Source: an uncultured Hyphomicrobiaceae bacterium (lineage in GTDB: Bacteria > Pseudomonadota > Alphaproteobacteria > Rhizobiales > Hyphomicrobiaceae). Taken from it: a stretch of DNA of 64,000 nt. Positions 19,126-29,690 of the stretch are shown here, one piece after another. How positions within the stretch are numbered: the first letter of the stretch is position 1; every line of letters begins with the position of its first letter. The DNA lies in the NCBI GenBank assembly GCA_905480435.1, contig CAJQQK010000039.1, positions 1 to 64,000 on the forward strand. The letters run 5' to 3'. The notes under the pieces were generated by a model that was not told the origin of the DNA, ran no database searches, and saw only the letters and a list, made by a program, of their open reading frames with translations. The position numbers and the translations under genes are program-made.

Positions 19126-20827
19126 ATGTCCCCCGTATCGCCCAATCGCGTACAGATCAAAATTGCCGGACCATTCCAGGTCATCGGTTCCGACAAGCGA
19201 AATTGCACGCCAAGTAGCAAAAAGGCTTGTGCGATCTTGGCGATGCTGGCTCTTGCCAACGGATTTACAAGATCGCGTCAATGGCTTCAGGACACTTTAT
19301 GGAGCGATCGGGAACAAACTCAGGGTGCGGCTAGCCTCCGCCAATCTCTTTCTCACCTCCGCCGGATGCTGGGCGACGACCGGGATCTCATTCGTGCCAA
19401 TTTATCCATGGTCTCGCTTGATCGTTCCCGGTTCGAACTCCATTTTGAGCTCGAGAATCAAGCTTTTTCGGGCCTGGTCCCGGGCATCGATTTCGAGTTC
19501 CTTGAAGGCGTGGATGTTCGAGATCCAGAATTCAAAATCTGGTTGCGGGACCAGCGCAGCTTTCTTCAAAAAAGCGTAGCATCCGCTGACCTTGGCCATG
19601 TTGCCACGACGCAATCTAATGGAGCGGGCCACGCGCAGCATTTGCACAACCCGGTAGCTGCGCGACCACGTCCAACCATCGTTCTGGCGCCGAGCACACT
19701 TCTCCTCTCGCGAGAATTATTCGAACGGCTTGTTTGCCTGCTCAGTACAGGATGCTGTCGCCAAATCACTTTCGGAAATGGTTGGTTTCGAGGTCGTCGA
19801 CCGCCGCCCAGACTCAATGATCGTCGCACATGGCCAGGCCGAGACATCCGCCATACAGGAATTCCATCTCCGAACAGACATAAGCGGAGACCAGTCAGCC
19901 CCAATTTTGCGCATGGCATTGACATCAATTCCAGAAGGGAAAATGATCTGGACCAATTCGATCCCAACAAACAATTCGCTCCAAGACGAACGTCTTCTGC
20001 TTGAAGTCAATCAGATCGCGGGAGCAGCCATGTCGGCCCTCCTGCGAACCACTGAACCCGATCAACCTGAATTAGATGCGTCGAGCCTTTGTTACCAAGG
20101 CATTCAGGAGGTGTTTACGCTGCAGCGCGACAATTTCCTGCGCGCTGATAAATTTTTCAAGCAAGCGTTTGAGCGCGAGCCAAAGGGCATCTATCTGGCT
20201 TGGCGATCATACTTAAGAACGTTCATGATCGCTGAGCGTGCTTATGATTGTCGACAGACGATCGAAGAAGAGTGCGTTGCATTGATGCGGCAAGCTCTTG
20301 AGCTTGATCCGTACAATTCCTACGTCGCCAGCTTTTCCGCACAGTCACACATCATTGCCAAACGCTCGTACGTTGCTGCGTCCGAGTTGGCGGAACGCAG
20401 TATTCAACTCAACCAAGCAAATCCAGTGGGTTGGGCCCAACTCGGTGTCGCCCAGGCACACCTTGGTCAAGCCAAAGAAGGGTTTCGTCATACACTGCGT
20501 GCGCGTCAGATTTGCGGCGCAGCACGCTTCCGGTTCCACATTGACGGCTTGAGCTGCATTGTCGGAACGATGGCTGGCGAGTTCGAGCAGGCAACGAAAA
20601 TTGGCGAAGTTAGTCATGCTTTTGCGCCCAACTTTGCTCCGGCCATGCGATATCTTACAGCACTGTATTACCGACAAGGTAGCGAAGAATCCGCATTTGA
20701 TATGATCCAAAAACTGAGAAAATTCGAACCGGATTTCGACTGCGACAAGCTTCGAGATAGCTCTTATCCGACCGCAGGTTTGCAGAGATCAGGTTTAATT
20801 GACTACCTACCAGGCAGAACGATTTAA
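19126..20827 (+). pseudogene. SARP/BTAD-like winged-helix transcriptional regulator with C-terminal TPR region, frameshifted
   Basis: ORF 19126..20004 carries the wHTH (SSKKACAILAMLALANGFTRSRQWLQDTLWSDREQTQGAASLRQSLSHLRRMLGDD). ORF 19730..20827 carries the TPR-like region (EECVALMRQALELDPYNSYVASFSAQ..., ASELAERSIQLNQANPVGWAQLGVAQAHLGQ). The span is 1702 nt, consistent with a +1 shift around 19655-19740. Confidence 0.7.
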
Positions 20828-21031
20828 GTTAGCACTCACGTCTCATAGCTCGGGTGTTCTCAGTCCCGCAAACTCCGGCAGGCTACAATTGCAGCAGCGC
20901 AATATCACGGCCATCGCCTTGCTGGGCACCGGATGGTAGCGTCGGCCACCTGCCAATGCGCAAGATGAAGTGATGACGGTGGCTTCCGGTTTACCTGGGA
21001 TCCACCGTGGTTCGGACCAAGGGATGATGCG

Positions 21032-22639
21032 ATGTCAAACGCCGATCTTTGTTATTTTTCGATTGAGGATCTAGCTCCGAAACTGCGCAGTGGTGAAATT
21101 TCGCCGGTCGATATTGTCGAGGCGCTCATCGATCGCATCGAAGAGCACAATGGCACGCTTAAAGCGTATCTGCATGTCGATGCAAACGGGGCCCGAGCAG
21201 CAGCTCGCGCCGCTGAAATCGAAATATCTGCCGGAGGTTATCGCGGCCCGCTCCACGGCATACCGGTTGCGTACAAGGATATCTTCCACGTTCAGGGATT
21301 GCCGACAACCGCCGGTTCACGACTGATGGCCGATCACATCGCGCAAGAGGATTGCACTGTCGCCAGCCGCCTGCGCCAAGCAGGCGCCATTTGCATCGGC
21401 AAACTCAATACGATCGAATTCGCGTCAGGCAGCATGGAGGTCTATGGAACCGCGCGTAATCCTTGGCACACGGACCGAAACCCCGGCGGATCAAGCTCCG
21501 GTTCTGCCACCGCGTTGGCGGCTCAGCTGGTCCATGGCGCCATGGGAAGTGACACCGGAGGATCAATCCGAATTCCCGCCTCGCTATGTGGTGTCGTTGG
21601 TCTGAAACCGACTTATGGGCGCGTCAGCCGGGCTGGTATAATTCCATTGAGTTGGAGCCTTGATCACGCCGGTCCCATGGCACGTACAGTTGCGGATGTC
21701 GCGCATCTATTGCAAGCGATTGCCGGACCAGATCCACGGGATCCCAGCGCAGCAGTGCGGCCCACACCTGAATTTGCACCAGCCTTAACAGGTGACATCC
21801 GTGGCATGCGAATCGGCGTGCCTCGCAATTACTTTTTCGACATGGTTGATCCTGAAGTCGTCAGTGCCGTGCGTTCAGCCATCGCAGCCATGGAGAGCCT
21901 CGGAGCAAAAGTCTATGAAATTGAGCTGCCCACCTGCGAGCACGCCTCAGCGGCCTCCTGGGCAATCGCATATACTGAGGCCTTCGCCTTTCATCGAGAG
22001 AACTTTTTTGCGCGCTCCCGCGATTATACGTCGGCATTCCTTCATAAGATTACCGGTGCAGCATGCTTGTCCGCCGAAGAACTCCAGTTGGCTCAACGTC
22101 TGCGCGAACTGACGACAAAGGAATTCTTAGCCGCACTCGCAGATGTCGATGTGATCGTAACACCAACCACAGCATATCCTGCCCACCCAATCGACGGCCA
22201 ATCACCGGAGTCTCTAACACATAGTTTGACACGACCGATCAGCCTTACCGGTCTTCCAAGTTTGGCCGTGCCATGTGGCTTCGCGTCGGGCGGGTTGCCG
22301 GTCAGCATGCAGCTCACTGGACGAGCTTGGGAAGAAAGCACAATTCTGCGCCTCGGTCATAGTTACGAGCAGGCGACCGAGTGGTCCCAGCGCCGCGCAC
22401 CACTCAATGCGATGGCAAGTCCGCCCCATCACGAACAGCAACCAGCCCTGCCATCCGCGGTGGACCCTCAGTGGGTACTTGATTATGCGCGACTAACGGG
22501 CTTGAGTTTTGTAACAGCGGGCGACGCAACGCCTGTCGCCCAATCCATTGGCCCGCACAAAACGCAACTCGAACGGGCACGCCAGGTGATTGAAGCTGGC
22601 ATGGAGCCACCAGTCAGACCCGCACGGCAGTTGTCTTGA
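21032..22639 (+). CDS. Amidase (amidase signature family) with C-terminal extension
   Basis: GIPVAYKDIFHVQGLPTTAGSRLM, NPGGSSSGSATALAAQLVHGAMGSDTGGSIRIPASLCGVVGLKPTYGRVSR. Confidence 0.93.
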   Translation: MSNADLCYFSIEDLAPKLRSGEISPVDIVEALIDRIEEHNGTLKAYLHVDANGARAAARAAEIEISAGGYRGPLHGIPVAYKDIFHVQGLPTTAGSRLMADHIAQEDCTVASRLRQAGAICIGKLNTIEFASGSMEVYGTARNPWHTDRNPGGSSSGSATALAAQLVHGAMGSDTGGSIRIPASLCGVVGLKPTYGRVSRAGIIPLSWSLDHAGPMARTVADVAHLLQAIAGPDPRDPSAAVRPTPEFAPALTGDIRGMRIGVPRNYFFDMVDPEVVSAVRSAIAAMESLGAKVYEIELPTCEHASAASWAIAYTEAFAFHRENFFARSRDYTSAFLHKITGAACLSAEELQLAQRLRELTTKEFLAALADVDVIVTPTTAYPAHPIDGQSPESLTHSLTRPISLTGLPSLAVPCGFASGGLPVSMQLTGRAWEESTILRLGHSYEQATEWSQRRAPLNAMASPPHHEQQPALPSAVDPQWVLDYARLTGLSFVTAGDATPVAQSIGPHKTQLERARQVIEAGMEPPVRPARQLS

Positions 22640-22690
22640 GGAAGGTCGGTTGTGTGATCTTCCATCGGAAAAATCGAGCGTTGGCGGCCG

Positions 22691-23659
22691 TTACACAATA
22701 TGTGGCATCACCTCGGTCGCGAATTGTTCCATATGATCAATCGTCCCGTTCGTATCGCGACCGTCACTCCCGATCAGGAAATGCTCAAGCCCGCCTTCCC
22801 GGTACTCAGAGATATCATCAATAATGGCCTGGGCACTTCCAGTGAAAGTGAGCCGTTTACCGTCGCGATCTTTCTGTTCAGAACCGACCCGGCAATAAAT
22901 TGCGAGCAATGCCCCGATAACCTGCTTGCCGTCACGCCCGACTTTCTCGGCCTCGGCGCGAACATCGGCAAGCGCCGCCTTGTAACGATCTGCGGTGTCG
23001 AGGGGATGCTTCGGATTGCCGGTCACGGGGTACCATCCATCGGCGAGCTGTCCGGCACGGCGGCGTGCGCCCTTGGCCTCGCCACCCACCCAGATCGGCA
23101 GGCCGGTTCCTTGCGTTGGCTTCGGTGCGAACAACAGGTTATCGAACGTCGCAAACTCAGAATCGCTTTTCGGGTGCTCAGCTGTCCAAAGCTCGCGAAA
23201 ACCCTTGATGTATTGATCCGAAGCTTGTGCGCGGCTCGCAAATGGCGGACCACCCAGTAGCGCGATTTCTTCCGCCATCCAGCCAACCCCAACGCCAACA
23301 GTCAGCCGGCCACTGGAAAGTGTATCGACGGTTGCGAGCATTTTGGCAGCGAGCACAGGATGACGATGTGGCAACACCAGTACGGATGTCAAAAGACGAA
23401 TGCGCTTGGTCACGCCGGCCACAAATCCAAGCGCTGTCACCTGTTCAAGGGAAACACCGCTGTCCTGGTCAAAAAACTTACCTGTTTCCGAATAAGGGTA
23501 AGAGCTCTCAACGTTGGTTGCGACGATGACGTGATCGCTCATGCCGAAGTGCTCATAGCCGAGCGCCTCAGCCTTGCGTGCGACAACCGTCAGGCTTTCA
23601 GGATGACCAGCCACGCCACGTGAACCGAAATGTAACCCGAATTTCATTTGTCTCTCCAT
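22691..23659 (-). CDS. LLM-class flavin/F420-dependent oxidoreductase
   Basis: MKFGLHFGSRG...SLTVVARKAEALGYEHFGMSDHV, LPHRHPVLAAKMLATVDTLSSGRLTVGVGVGWMAEE, LPIWVGGEAKGARRRAGQLADGW. Confidence 0.88.
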   Translation of the reverse strand: MERQMKFGLHFGSRGVAGHPESLTVVARKAEALGYEHFGMSDHVIVATNVESSYPYSETGKFFDQDSGVSLEQVTALGFVAGVTKRIRLLTSVLVLPHRHPVLAAKMLATVDTLSSGRLTVGVGVGWMAEEIALLGGPPFASRAQASDQYIKGFRELWTAEHPKSDSEFATFDNLLFAPKPTQGTGLPIWVGGEAKGARRRAGQLADGWYPVTGNPKHPLDTADRYKAALADVRAEAEKVGRDGKQVIGALLAIYCRVGSEQKDRDGKRLTFTGSAQAIIDDISEYREGGLEHFLIGSDGRDTNGTIDHMEQFATEVMPHIV

Positions 23660-23706
23660 GATCGGTCTGCTGCGCAGCCAACGCTTCAGCCACGAGCGTC
23701 CACACC

Positions 23707-25755
23707 CTAGGCAAGCTGACACAATCGCAGGGCGTCAAGAACGGCTGAATGAATGTTTCGGCTCGAAACAGCATCGCCAATACGATGCAGCTCGAACGCT
23801 TCTGGAGCTCGTCCTGCCGAACTGACATCATGCTGGCTCGCCCCTGCGACCGACGTTTCAAGCTGCGTAACACCGTTGTTGCTAGAGCGTGACTGCAGGT
23901 CAAAGTACACATCAGCGGCCGGCATCGTACCGTAGTCAAACACAACCTGATCCGTTGAAACTTCACTGATCTCACCAGTCAGCTCATTTTGCAGAACAGC
24001 AATCAACCTGTTGCCTTCGGACCGAACCTCCTTCAATTGCTCCTCGTAAGAAACTGGAACGCCAGCCTCTTTCACCCATTTGCGCCAGACCACACGTTCA
24101 GAATAAGCTTGTTCAGCGGCAAGGCTCTCGTCAATTGCGGCGAAAGAAACCCGCGCGCCCTTACGATGACAGTACTCGGCGGCACTCAGCGCAACATGGC
24201 GACCTGTTCCGTCGACGACGAGCACTTCATCGCTTGGTACTGCTGTGCCATTCAAAATATCCCAACCGCTGATCACATGATCATGCCCAGGCAACCATGA
24301 CAGATTGGGAACTCCACCGGTCGCGACAACAACCAGGTCAGGCTTCTCGCCAAGAACATCGTCAGCTTCGGCGAACGTATTCAGCCTGAGGTCCACACCA
24401 AGGCGCGCGAGTTCGCTGACCCGCCAATCGGCGATTGCAATAATGTCGTTGCGCCAAGCAGCCTCGGCTGCAAGCAGCACCTGGCCCCCAGGTACAGCGG
24501 CCGCTTCAAACACCACCACTTCGTGGCCCCGTTCGCCACACACACGCGCCGCCTCAAGACCAGCGGGTCCGGCTCCGACAACGACAACCCGTCGTTTGCG
24601 ACTTGCAGGCTCGATCTTGTGGCGCAGAACAGCTTCGCGACCCGTGGCAGGATTATGCAAACATGCGGGCCGCAGCTCACTCATGCAATGAGTTGCCCCA
24701 ACACATGGTCGAATGCGTTCCTCGTGGCCTGCTTCCAGTTTCTCGACAAGGTATGGATCCGCGATATGCGCGCGTGTCATCCCGACAAGGTCCAGCATTC
24801 CTTCGCGGATCGCGTGCCGCGCCGTCGCAATGTCTGTTATCCGAGCCGCATGAAACACAGGCAGCGAGACTTCCTGCTTAAAGGCACCCGCTCTATCCAA
24901 CCATGGCGCTATTGGAGAGGACATGCCAGGCATGTTGTCGACCGCAAGACCGATTTGCGTGTCCATCCGCCCATAAATAGCATTGAAAAAATCAACCATC
25001 CCGGAGGCTTCAAAAATTTTTGCAATAGCAACACAGTCTTCGAAACCGAGACCGGCCTGATGCCCCTCATCGACGATAAACCGGAAGCCAACGATAAAAT
25101 CATCGCCAACGGCTTTGCGAATAGCCTCAAAAACCTCGAGGCCAAAACGGCACCGGTTTTCCAGTGAGCCACCATAGGCATCTATTCTATGATTGGTTGC
25201 CGGCGACAGAAACTGTCCAATCAGATGCGCGCCGGACAATGTTTCGATGCCATCCAGGCCACCGTCTTGGCAGCGACGGGCAGCTGCTGCGAAAGCGGCT
25301 ATAACTCGATCAAAATCATGCGCTTCCATCTCTTTGGGGATACTGCGGTGCAGTGTTTCACGCACGACCGATGGCGCGATGGTCGGCAGGAAGGCGCCCT
25401 TGTTACTCTCGCCACGTCGTCCCAGATGCGTGATCTGACACATCAATGCAGCGCCGTGCGCGTGAACGCGTTCTGACAGACGCTGCAAATGCGGGATCAC
25501 TTCATCGACACCGACATTGAGCTGCTGGAAAACCGACGGAGAATCGATCGCAACATTTGATGATCCGCCAAACATCGCGAGGCCAATCCCGCCTCTCGCT
25601 TTTTCCTCGTAGTAGGCTTGGTATCGCTCACGCGGCATCCCGCCTTCTTCAAGGCCGCAGGCATGGCTGGTGCTCATAATCCGGTTACGCAGCTGCAGGT
25701 GCTTCAGCTGAAACGGTTGCAGCAATGGATCGTTCGTCTTGGATGATTGAGCCAT
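23707..25755 (-). CDS. NADH:flavin oxidoreductase/OYE-FAD fusion (dienoyl-CoA reductase/TMADH/N-methylproline demethylase-like)
   Basis: N-terminal OYE barrel (LRNRIMSTSHACGLEEGGMPRERYQAYYEEKARGGIGLAMFGG), RPCVGATHCMSELRPACLHNPATGRE, then the FAD domain VVVVGAGPAGLEAARVCGERGHEVVVFEA. Confidence 0.88.
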   Translation of the reverse strand: MAQSSKTNDPLLQPFQLKHLQLRNRIMSTSHACGLEEGGMPRERYQAYYEEKARGGIGLAMFGGSSNVAIDSPSVFQQLNVGVDEVIPHLQRLSERVHAHGAALMCQITHLGRRGESNKGAFLPTIAPSVVRETLHRSIPKEMEAHDFDRVIAAFAAAARRCQDGGLDGIETLSGAHLIGQFLSPATNHRIDAYGGSLENRCRFGLEVFEAIRKAVGDDFIVGFRFIVDEGHQAGLGFEDCVAIAKIFEASGMVDFFNAIYGRMDTQIGLAVDNMPGMSSPIAPWLDRAGAFKQEVSLPVFHAARITDIATARHAIREGMLDLVGMTRAHIADPYLVEKLEAGHEERIRPCVGATHCMSELRPACLHNPATGREAVLRHKIEPASRKRRVVVVGAGPAGLEAARVCGERGHEVVVFEAAAVPGGQVLLAAEAAWRNDIIAIADWRVSELARLGVDLRLNTFAEADDVLGEKPDLVVVATGGVPNLSWLPGHDHVISGWDILNGTAVPSDEVLVVDGTGRHVALSAAEYCHRKGARVSFAAIDESLAAEQAYSERVVWRKWVKEAGVPVSYEEQLKEVRSEGNRLIAVLQNELTGEISEVSTDQVVFDYGTMPAADVYFDLQSRSSNNGVTQLETSVAGASQHDVSSAGRAPEAFELHRIGDAVSSRNIHSAVLDALRLCQLA

Positions 25756-25780
25756 CTAAACCGCCTTGAGTGCTTTAGGT

Positions 25781-26668
25781 TTATGCAGACTGTTGGTCTA
25801 CCGTCGGCGCTGCGCCAGCGAGCGTCGTCCGGCGCATGTCGCGCGCCTCATTATGAGGATAGGGACGCGAGCGATGCATCGTCTGCTGGTTGTCCCACAT
25901 GACGAGATCACCCACCTGCCATTGGTGCGCGTACGTGAACTCACGTTGTGTTGCATGCTCGATGAGGTCAAGCAGAAGCGCACGAGCCTCAGGCGTTGGC
26001 CAATCCAGGATGGTGCCGGCATGAGATGACAAGTAGATGGATTTCTTGCCCGTAGATGGATGGGTCCGCACAAGGCGTTGCAGTACAGGTTTGAAACGCT
26101 CCCGCTCTTCAGGTGAGAAATCGGTAAACCCGAGTTTCTGGCGTGAGAAAATCTGCGAGTGTTCACAAACAAGGTCCTCGACCAAATCCTTGGTCTCCTG
26201 ATCGAAAGCATCGTACGCCATCCGCATATTCGCAAATTCAGTGTTTCCGCCCCTTGAAGTAACCGAATGGCTGTAAAGCAGCGAGTAACGCGCGGGAATA
26301 ACTTTGAACGAGCTGTCGGAATGCCAAAGCCGATTGCCAATCGCGAACAGGCGACGGCGATCGTCGAGCGCAAATGTCTTATTGTCCTTGTCGAGATTGG
26401 ACACGTCAGCAAAGACAGCCGGCAGGCGATTGTCATCCGCGGCCCGAAGTGATGTAGCAACGACATCTTCCAAATGGCCAAGCGCATTCGTAAAAGCAAG
26501 CTGTTGGTCGTTGGTCAGGTTCTGACCACGAAAAACAAGCACCGCTTGCGCGTCCATACCAGCGCTGATGGCCGCGACATCAACGGGTGTCAACGGCTTT
26601 GAGATATCCAGTCCAGAGACTTCGCCAACGAAACCGGGACCAACTTGCTTGATCTGCAGAGAAGACAT
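25781..26668 (-). CDS. TauD/TfdA family Fe(II)/2OG dioxygenase
   Basis: LWHSDSSFKVIPARYSLLYS (HxD) and MWDNQQTMHRSRPYPHNEARDMRRTTL (distal His/Arg). Likely ATG start at 26668. Confidence 0.9.
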   Translation of the reverse strand: MSSLQIKQVGPGFVGEVSGLDISKPLTPVDVAAISAGMDAQAVLVFRGQNLTNDQQLAFTNALGHLEDVVATSLRAADDNRLPAVFADVSNLDKDNKTFALDDRRRLFAIGNRLWHSDSSFKVIPARYSLLYSHSVTSRGGNTEFANMRMAYDAFDQETKDLVEDLVCEHSQIFSRQKLGFTDFSPEERERFKPVLQRLVRTHPSTGKKSIYLSSHAGTILDWPTPEARALLLDLIEHATQREFTYAHQWQVGDLVMWDNQQTMHRSRPYPHNEARDMRRTTLAGAAPTVDQQSA

Positions 26669-26888
26669 TTTGCTCACGGCGCTATTCCTTGCTGCCCTGG
26701 GACTGAGAAAACCGCACGATCGATAGTAGCCGAGTATTTGCCAAGTGCAATTCAGCGACTGATGTTTTTGTAGCAAGGTCCACGACAGGCAGAATGGCGG
26801 ATTGGATAATCTGCAACTGGCAATCCCGTCCCGAATAATGTCATGATAGAAGGGAAATATTCGGATTGGCAGTTGTGGGGCGCAAGGC

Positions 26889-28538
26889 GTGAGCGAGCAA
26901 TTTGACTACATCATTGTTGGGGGCGGCTCGGCTGGATGCATTCTCGCCAATCGTCTGTCCGAGTCAGGTGACCATAGCGTTTGCTTGTTGGAAGCAGGTC
27001 CGCCCGATCGAAACCCCTACATCCATATCCCAGCCGGCTTCATCAAGACGCTCACCGACCCGAAGCTGAACTGGCTCTATCAAGCCGAGCCGTCTGACGG
27101 AACAGGAGGACGGTCGACGCCCGTCCCGCGCGGCAAAACTCTAGGTGGTTCAAGTTCGATCAATGGCCACATCTACAATCGCGGCCACCGGCTGGATTTT
27201 GATGCCTGGGCTCAGCGCGGCAATCTCGGTTGGGGATATGCCGATGTGCTACCGTATTTTCGACGTTGTGAAACCCGCATTGGCGAGGGCGACGACACCT
27301 ATCGTGGCCGCTCAGGCCCGCTCACCGTCGCCGACATTCCGATGAAACATGCGCTGTGTGACGCGTTCATCGCAGGCGCCGGCGAACTCGGCATTCCACA
27401 AAATCCTGACTACAATGGCGCCGTCCAGGAAGGCATATCCTATGTCCAGCGCACCGCCCACAAAGGCCGGCGGGTCAGCACCGCGACCGCGTTCCTCAAT
27501 CCGGCCAAGTCCCGATCAAATCTGACGGTCAAAACCAACGCGCAGGCGACGCGCATACTGCTCGATGCCAAGCGGGCGGTTGGCGTCGAAGTATCAATTG
27601 GCGGCCGTGACGGACAACGCATCGAGCTGAAGGCCAACCGTGAGGTCATCGTCAGCGGTGGCGCCATTAACTCGCCGCAACTTCTGCAGCTTTCCGGCAT
27701 CGGCGATCCGGAGCATCTCACATCAATCGGTATTGACGTTCTTCACGCCCTACCCGGCGTCGGCCAGAACCTGCAGGATCACTACGCACCACGACTAAGC
27801 GCCCGGGTCAAAGGAATCGAAACGCTCAATGAACGCGCGCGTGGCCTCAGACTTCTAGGCGAGATAGGCAAATACCTGGTCGGCGCTGAGAGTATCGTCA
27901 ACCTGAGCGCCACTATGGTCTACGGTTTCTGGCATTCGAACCCCGATACGCGCAGCAATGACCTGCAATTCATCTTCACCCCCGCAAGCTTCAAGGAGGG
28001 TCAGCACGGTGTTTTCGATAGCCATCCTGGATATACAGTCGCCGCCTGGCAGCATCGACCAGAAAGCCGCGGTCACGTGACGGCGACATCCGCTGATCCT
28101 TTTGCCCCACCGCGTATCCAACCTAATTATCTTGATACCGAAGGCGACCGACGCATGGTCGTCGAAGCAATCAAGCTAGCACGCCGGTTGATGAACACGA
28201 ACGCGATGCAGCCCTACAATGATGGTGAGTCCTATCCCGGCGAAGACGTCCAGAGCGATGATGAAATGCTCGATGCCGCCCGCCGCTGGGGCAACACGAC
28301 GTACCACGTCATGGGAACGTGCAAAATGGGGCCGTCATCAGACAAGATCGCCGTCGTCGACGACCAGTTGCGGGTTTACGGCATGGAGGGCCTACGGGTG
28401 ATTGACGCCTCCGTGATGCCGGCCATGATCTCAGCCAATCTCAATGCAGCCGTCATGATGATTGGCGAAAAGGGCTCCGATTTGGTCCTTGGTCATCCCG
28501 CGCTGGAACCGGTCGTGGTACCAGAGCTTGCCGGATAA
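26889..28538 (+). CDS. GMC family oxidoreductase (choline dehydrogenase-like)
   Basis: FDYIIVGGGSAGCILANRLSE, GKTLGGSSSINGHIYNRGHRLDFDAWA, SGGAINSPQLLQLSGIGDPEHL, VMGTCKMG...LRVIDASVMPAMISANLNAAVMMIGEKGSD. GTG start. Confidence 0.94.
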   Translation: MSEQFDYIIVGGGSAGCILANRLSESGDHSVCLLEAGPPDRNPYIHIPAGFIKTLTDPKLNWLYQAEPSDGTGGRSTPVPRGKTLGGSSSINGHIYNRGHRLDFDAWAQRGNLGWGYADVLPYFRRCETRIGEGDDTYRGRSGPLTVADIPMKHALCDAFIAGAGELGIPQNPDYNGAVQEGISYVQRTAHKGRRVSTATAFLNPAKSRSNLTVKTNAQATRILLDAKRAVGVEVSIGGRDGQRIELKANREVIVSGGAINSPQLLQLSGIGDPEHLTSIGIDVLHALPGVGQNLQDHYAPRLSARVKGIETLNERARGLRLLGEIGKYLVGAESIVNLSATMVYGFWHSNPDTRSNDLQFIFTPASFKEGQHGVFDSHPGYTVAAWQHRPESRGHVTATSADPFAPPRIQPNYLDTEGDRRMVVEAIKLARRLMNTNAMQPYNDGESYPGEDVQSDDEMLDAARRWGNTTYHVMGTCKMGPSSDKIAVVDDQLRVYGMEGLRVIDASVMPAMISANLNAAVMMIGEKGSDLVLGHPALEPVVVPELAG

Positions 28539-28587
28539 CGCTTCATACACGCCAAAACTCCATACCAATAAGCAATAGGCCAAAGAC

Positions 28588-29670
28588 ATGGACGCTCAAC
28601 CACAGACCTCCGCTGCCGCCTGGCGCGTGCCGGATTTGAAGGATCGCAATTGGACCTTTGAAATCAACGAGGCCGCACGCACACACCTTGTTGCCAGCGT
28701 GAAGGCTGCATTCGATCCTGAACGTCAACTATTCGACTACGCCCGCGAAGATTTCGATCTCGGGCCGGCTGCGTCCGTTATCGCAGCTGCCATGCATGAG
28801 GCACATCTCGGCAGTGGCCTCTCGCTCATCAAAGGACTGCCACGCAACGAACTCAACGAAGCGGAGTTTCGCGTCCTCACTTGGGCCATTGGCCTGCACC
28901 ATGGCGTGCCGCGCCCTCAGGGAAAGGCCACTCAATACATTTCCGAAGTACGTGATGCTGGTACAAACTACAGAGCGTCAAACGGCCGAGGGTTCTCATC
29001 AAATGCCAAGTTGGATTTCCACGCAGATGGTGCCGACATCGCAACACTTGCCTGCTACAACAAGGCCAAATCCGGTGGCCAGAGCATGGTCTCAAGCAAC
29101 GTGACAGCCAGGGAAATCCTGCTGACTGAGCGGCCAGACCTTGGCGAGGTTGCACATCAGGATTTCTATTTCAGCAGACAGCAAGAACAAACCGAGGATG
29201 AAGGCGCGGCCTATGGTCAGCCGCTGTTCGACACTTGCGAAGGCCGCGTGTTCGGGAAATGGAACCGGAACCGCGTACAGTCAGCGCAAAACATCGAAGG
29301 CGTGCCTCAACTCACCGAGCAGCAACGCGCGACGATGGATATGATGGACGCCATCTTGCAGCGTCCAGACGTCATGTTCACCATGTGGCTTGAACCAGGC
29401 GACATGCAGCTGATCAACAACCACACGATGCTGCATTCACGCACGAACTACATTGATTTTGACGAACCATCTGAGAAACGTTTGCTGCATCGACTGTGGC
29501 TCGCTCCGCCAAACTCGATCCGTCTGCCGGCAACCTGGGGCGATTTCTATCGTTCGACCGAACCTGGAACCGTCCGTGGTGGTATTCGTGGTCACGCCCA
29601 CGATGAAGCCTGCAAAGCATTCGAACGCAGCCAAGCCGCTGATCTCGGAATGTCGACGCCACCACAATAG
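28588..29670 (+). CDS. TauD/TfdA family Fe(II)/2OG dioxygenase
   Basis: KLDFHADGADIATLACYNKAKSGGQSMVSS (HxD) and EPGDMQLINNHTMLHSRTNYIDFDEPSEKRLLHRLWLA. Confidence 0.88.
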   Translation: MDAQPQTSAAAWRVPDLKDRNWTFEINEAARTHLVASVKAAFDPERQLFDYAREDFDLGPAASVIAAAMHEAHLGSGLSLIKGLPRNELNEAEFRVLTWAIGLHHGVPRPQGKATQYISEVRDAGTNYRASNGRGFSSNAKLDFHADGADIATLACYNKAKSGGQSMVSSNVTAREILLTERPDLGEVAHQDFYFSRQQEQTEDEGAAYGQPLFDTCEGRVFGKWNRNRVQSAQNIEGVPQLTEQQRATMDMMDAILQRPDVMFTMWLEPGDMQLINNHTMLHSRTNYIDFDEPSEKRLLHRLWLAPPNSIRLPATWGDFYRSTEPGTVRGGIRGHAHDEACKAFERSQAADLGMSTPPQ

Positions 29671-29690
29671 CCAGCGACGACCGGGATAAA

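Noticed and set aside
19058-19579. 173-aa plus-strand ORF overlapping the SARP N-terminus
   Set aside because: The 19126 frame carries the convincing winged-helix sequence; this frame is an alternative reading of the same DNA.
22691-23659. Firm F420 dependence of the LLM proteins
   Set aside because: LLM sequence alone does not separate FMN from F420 use, and no F420 biosynthesis genes are in the window.
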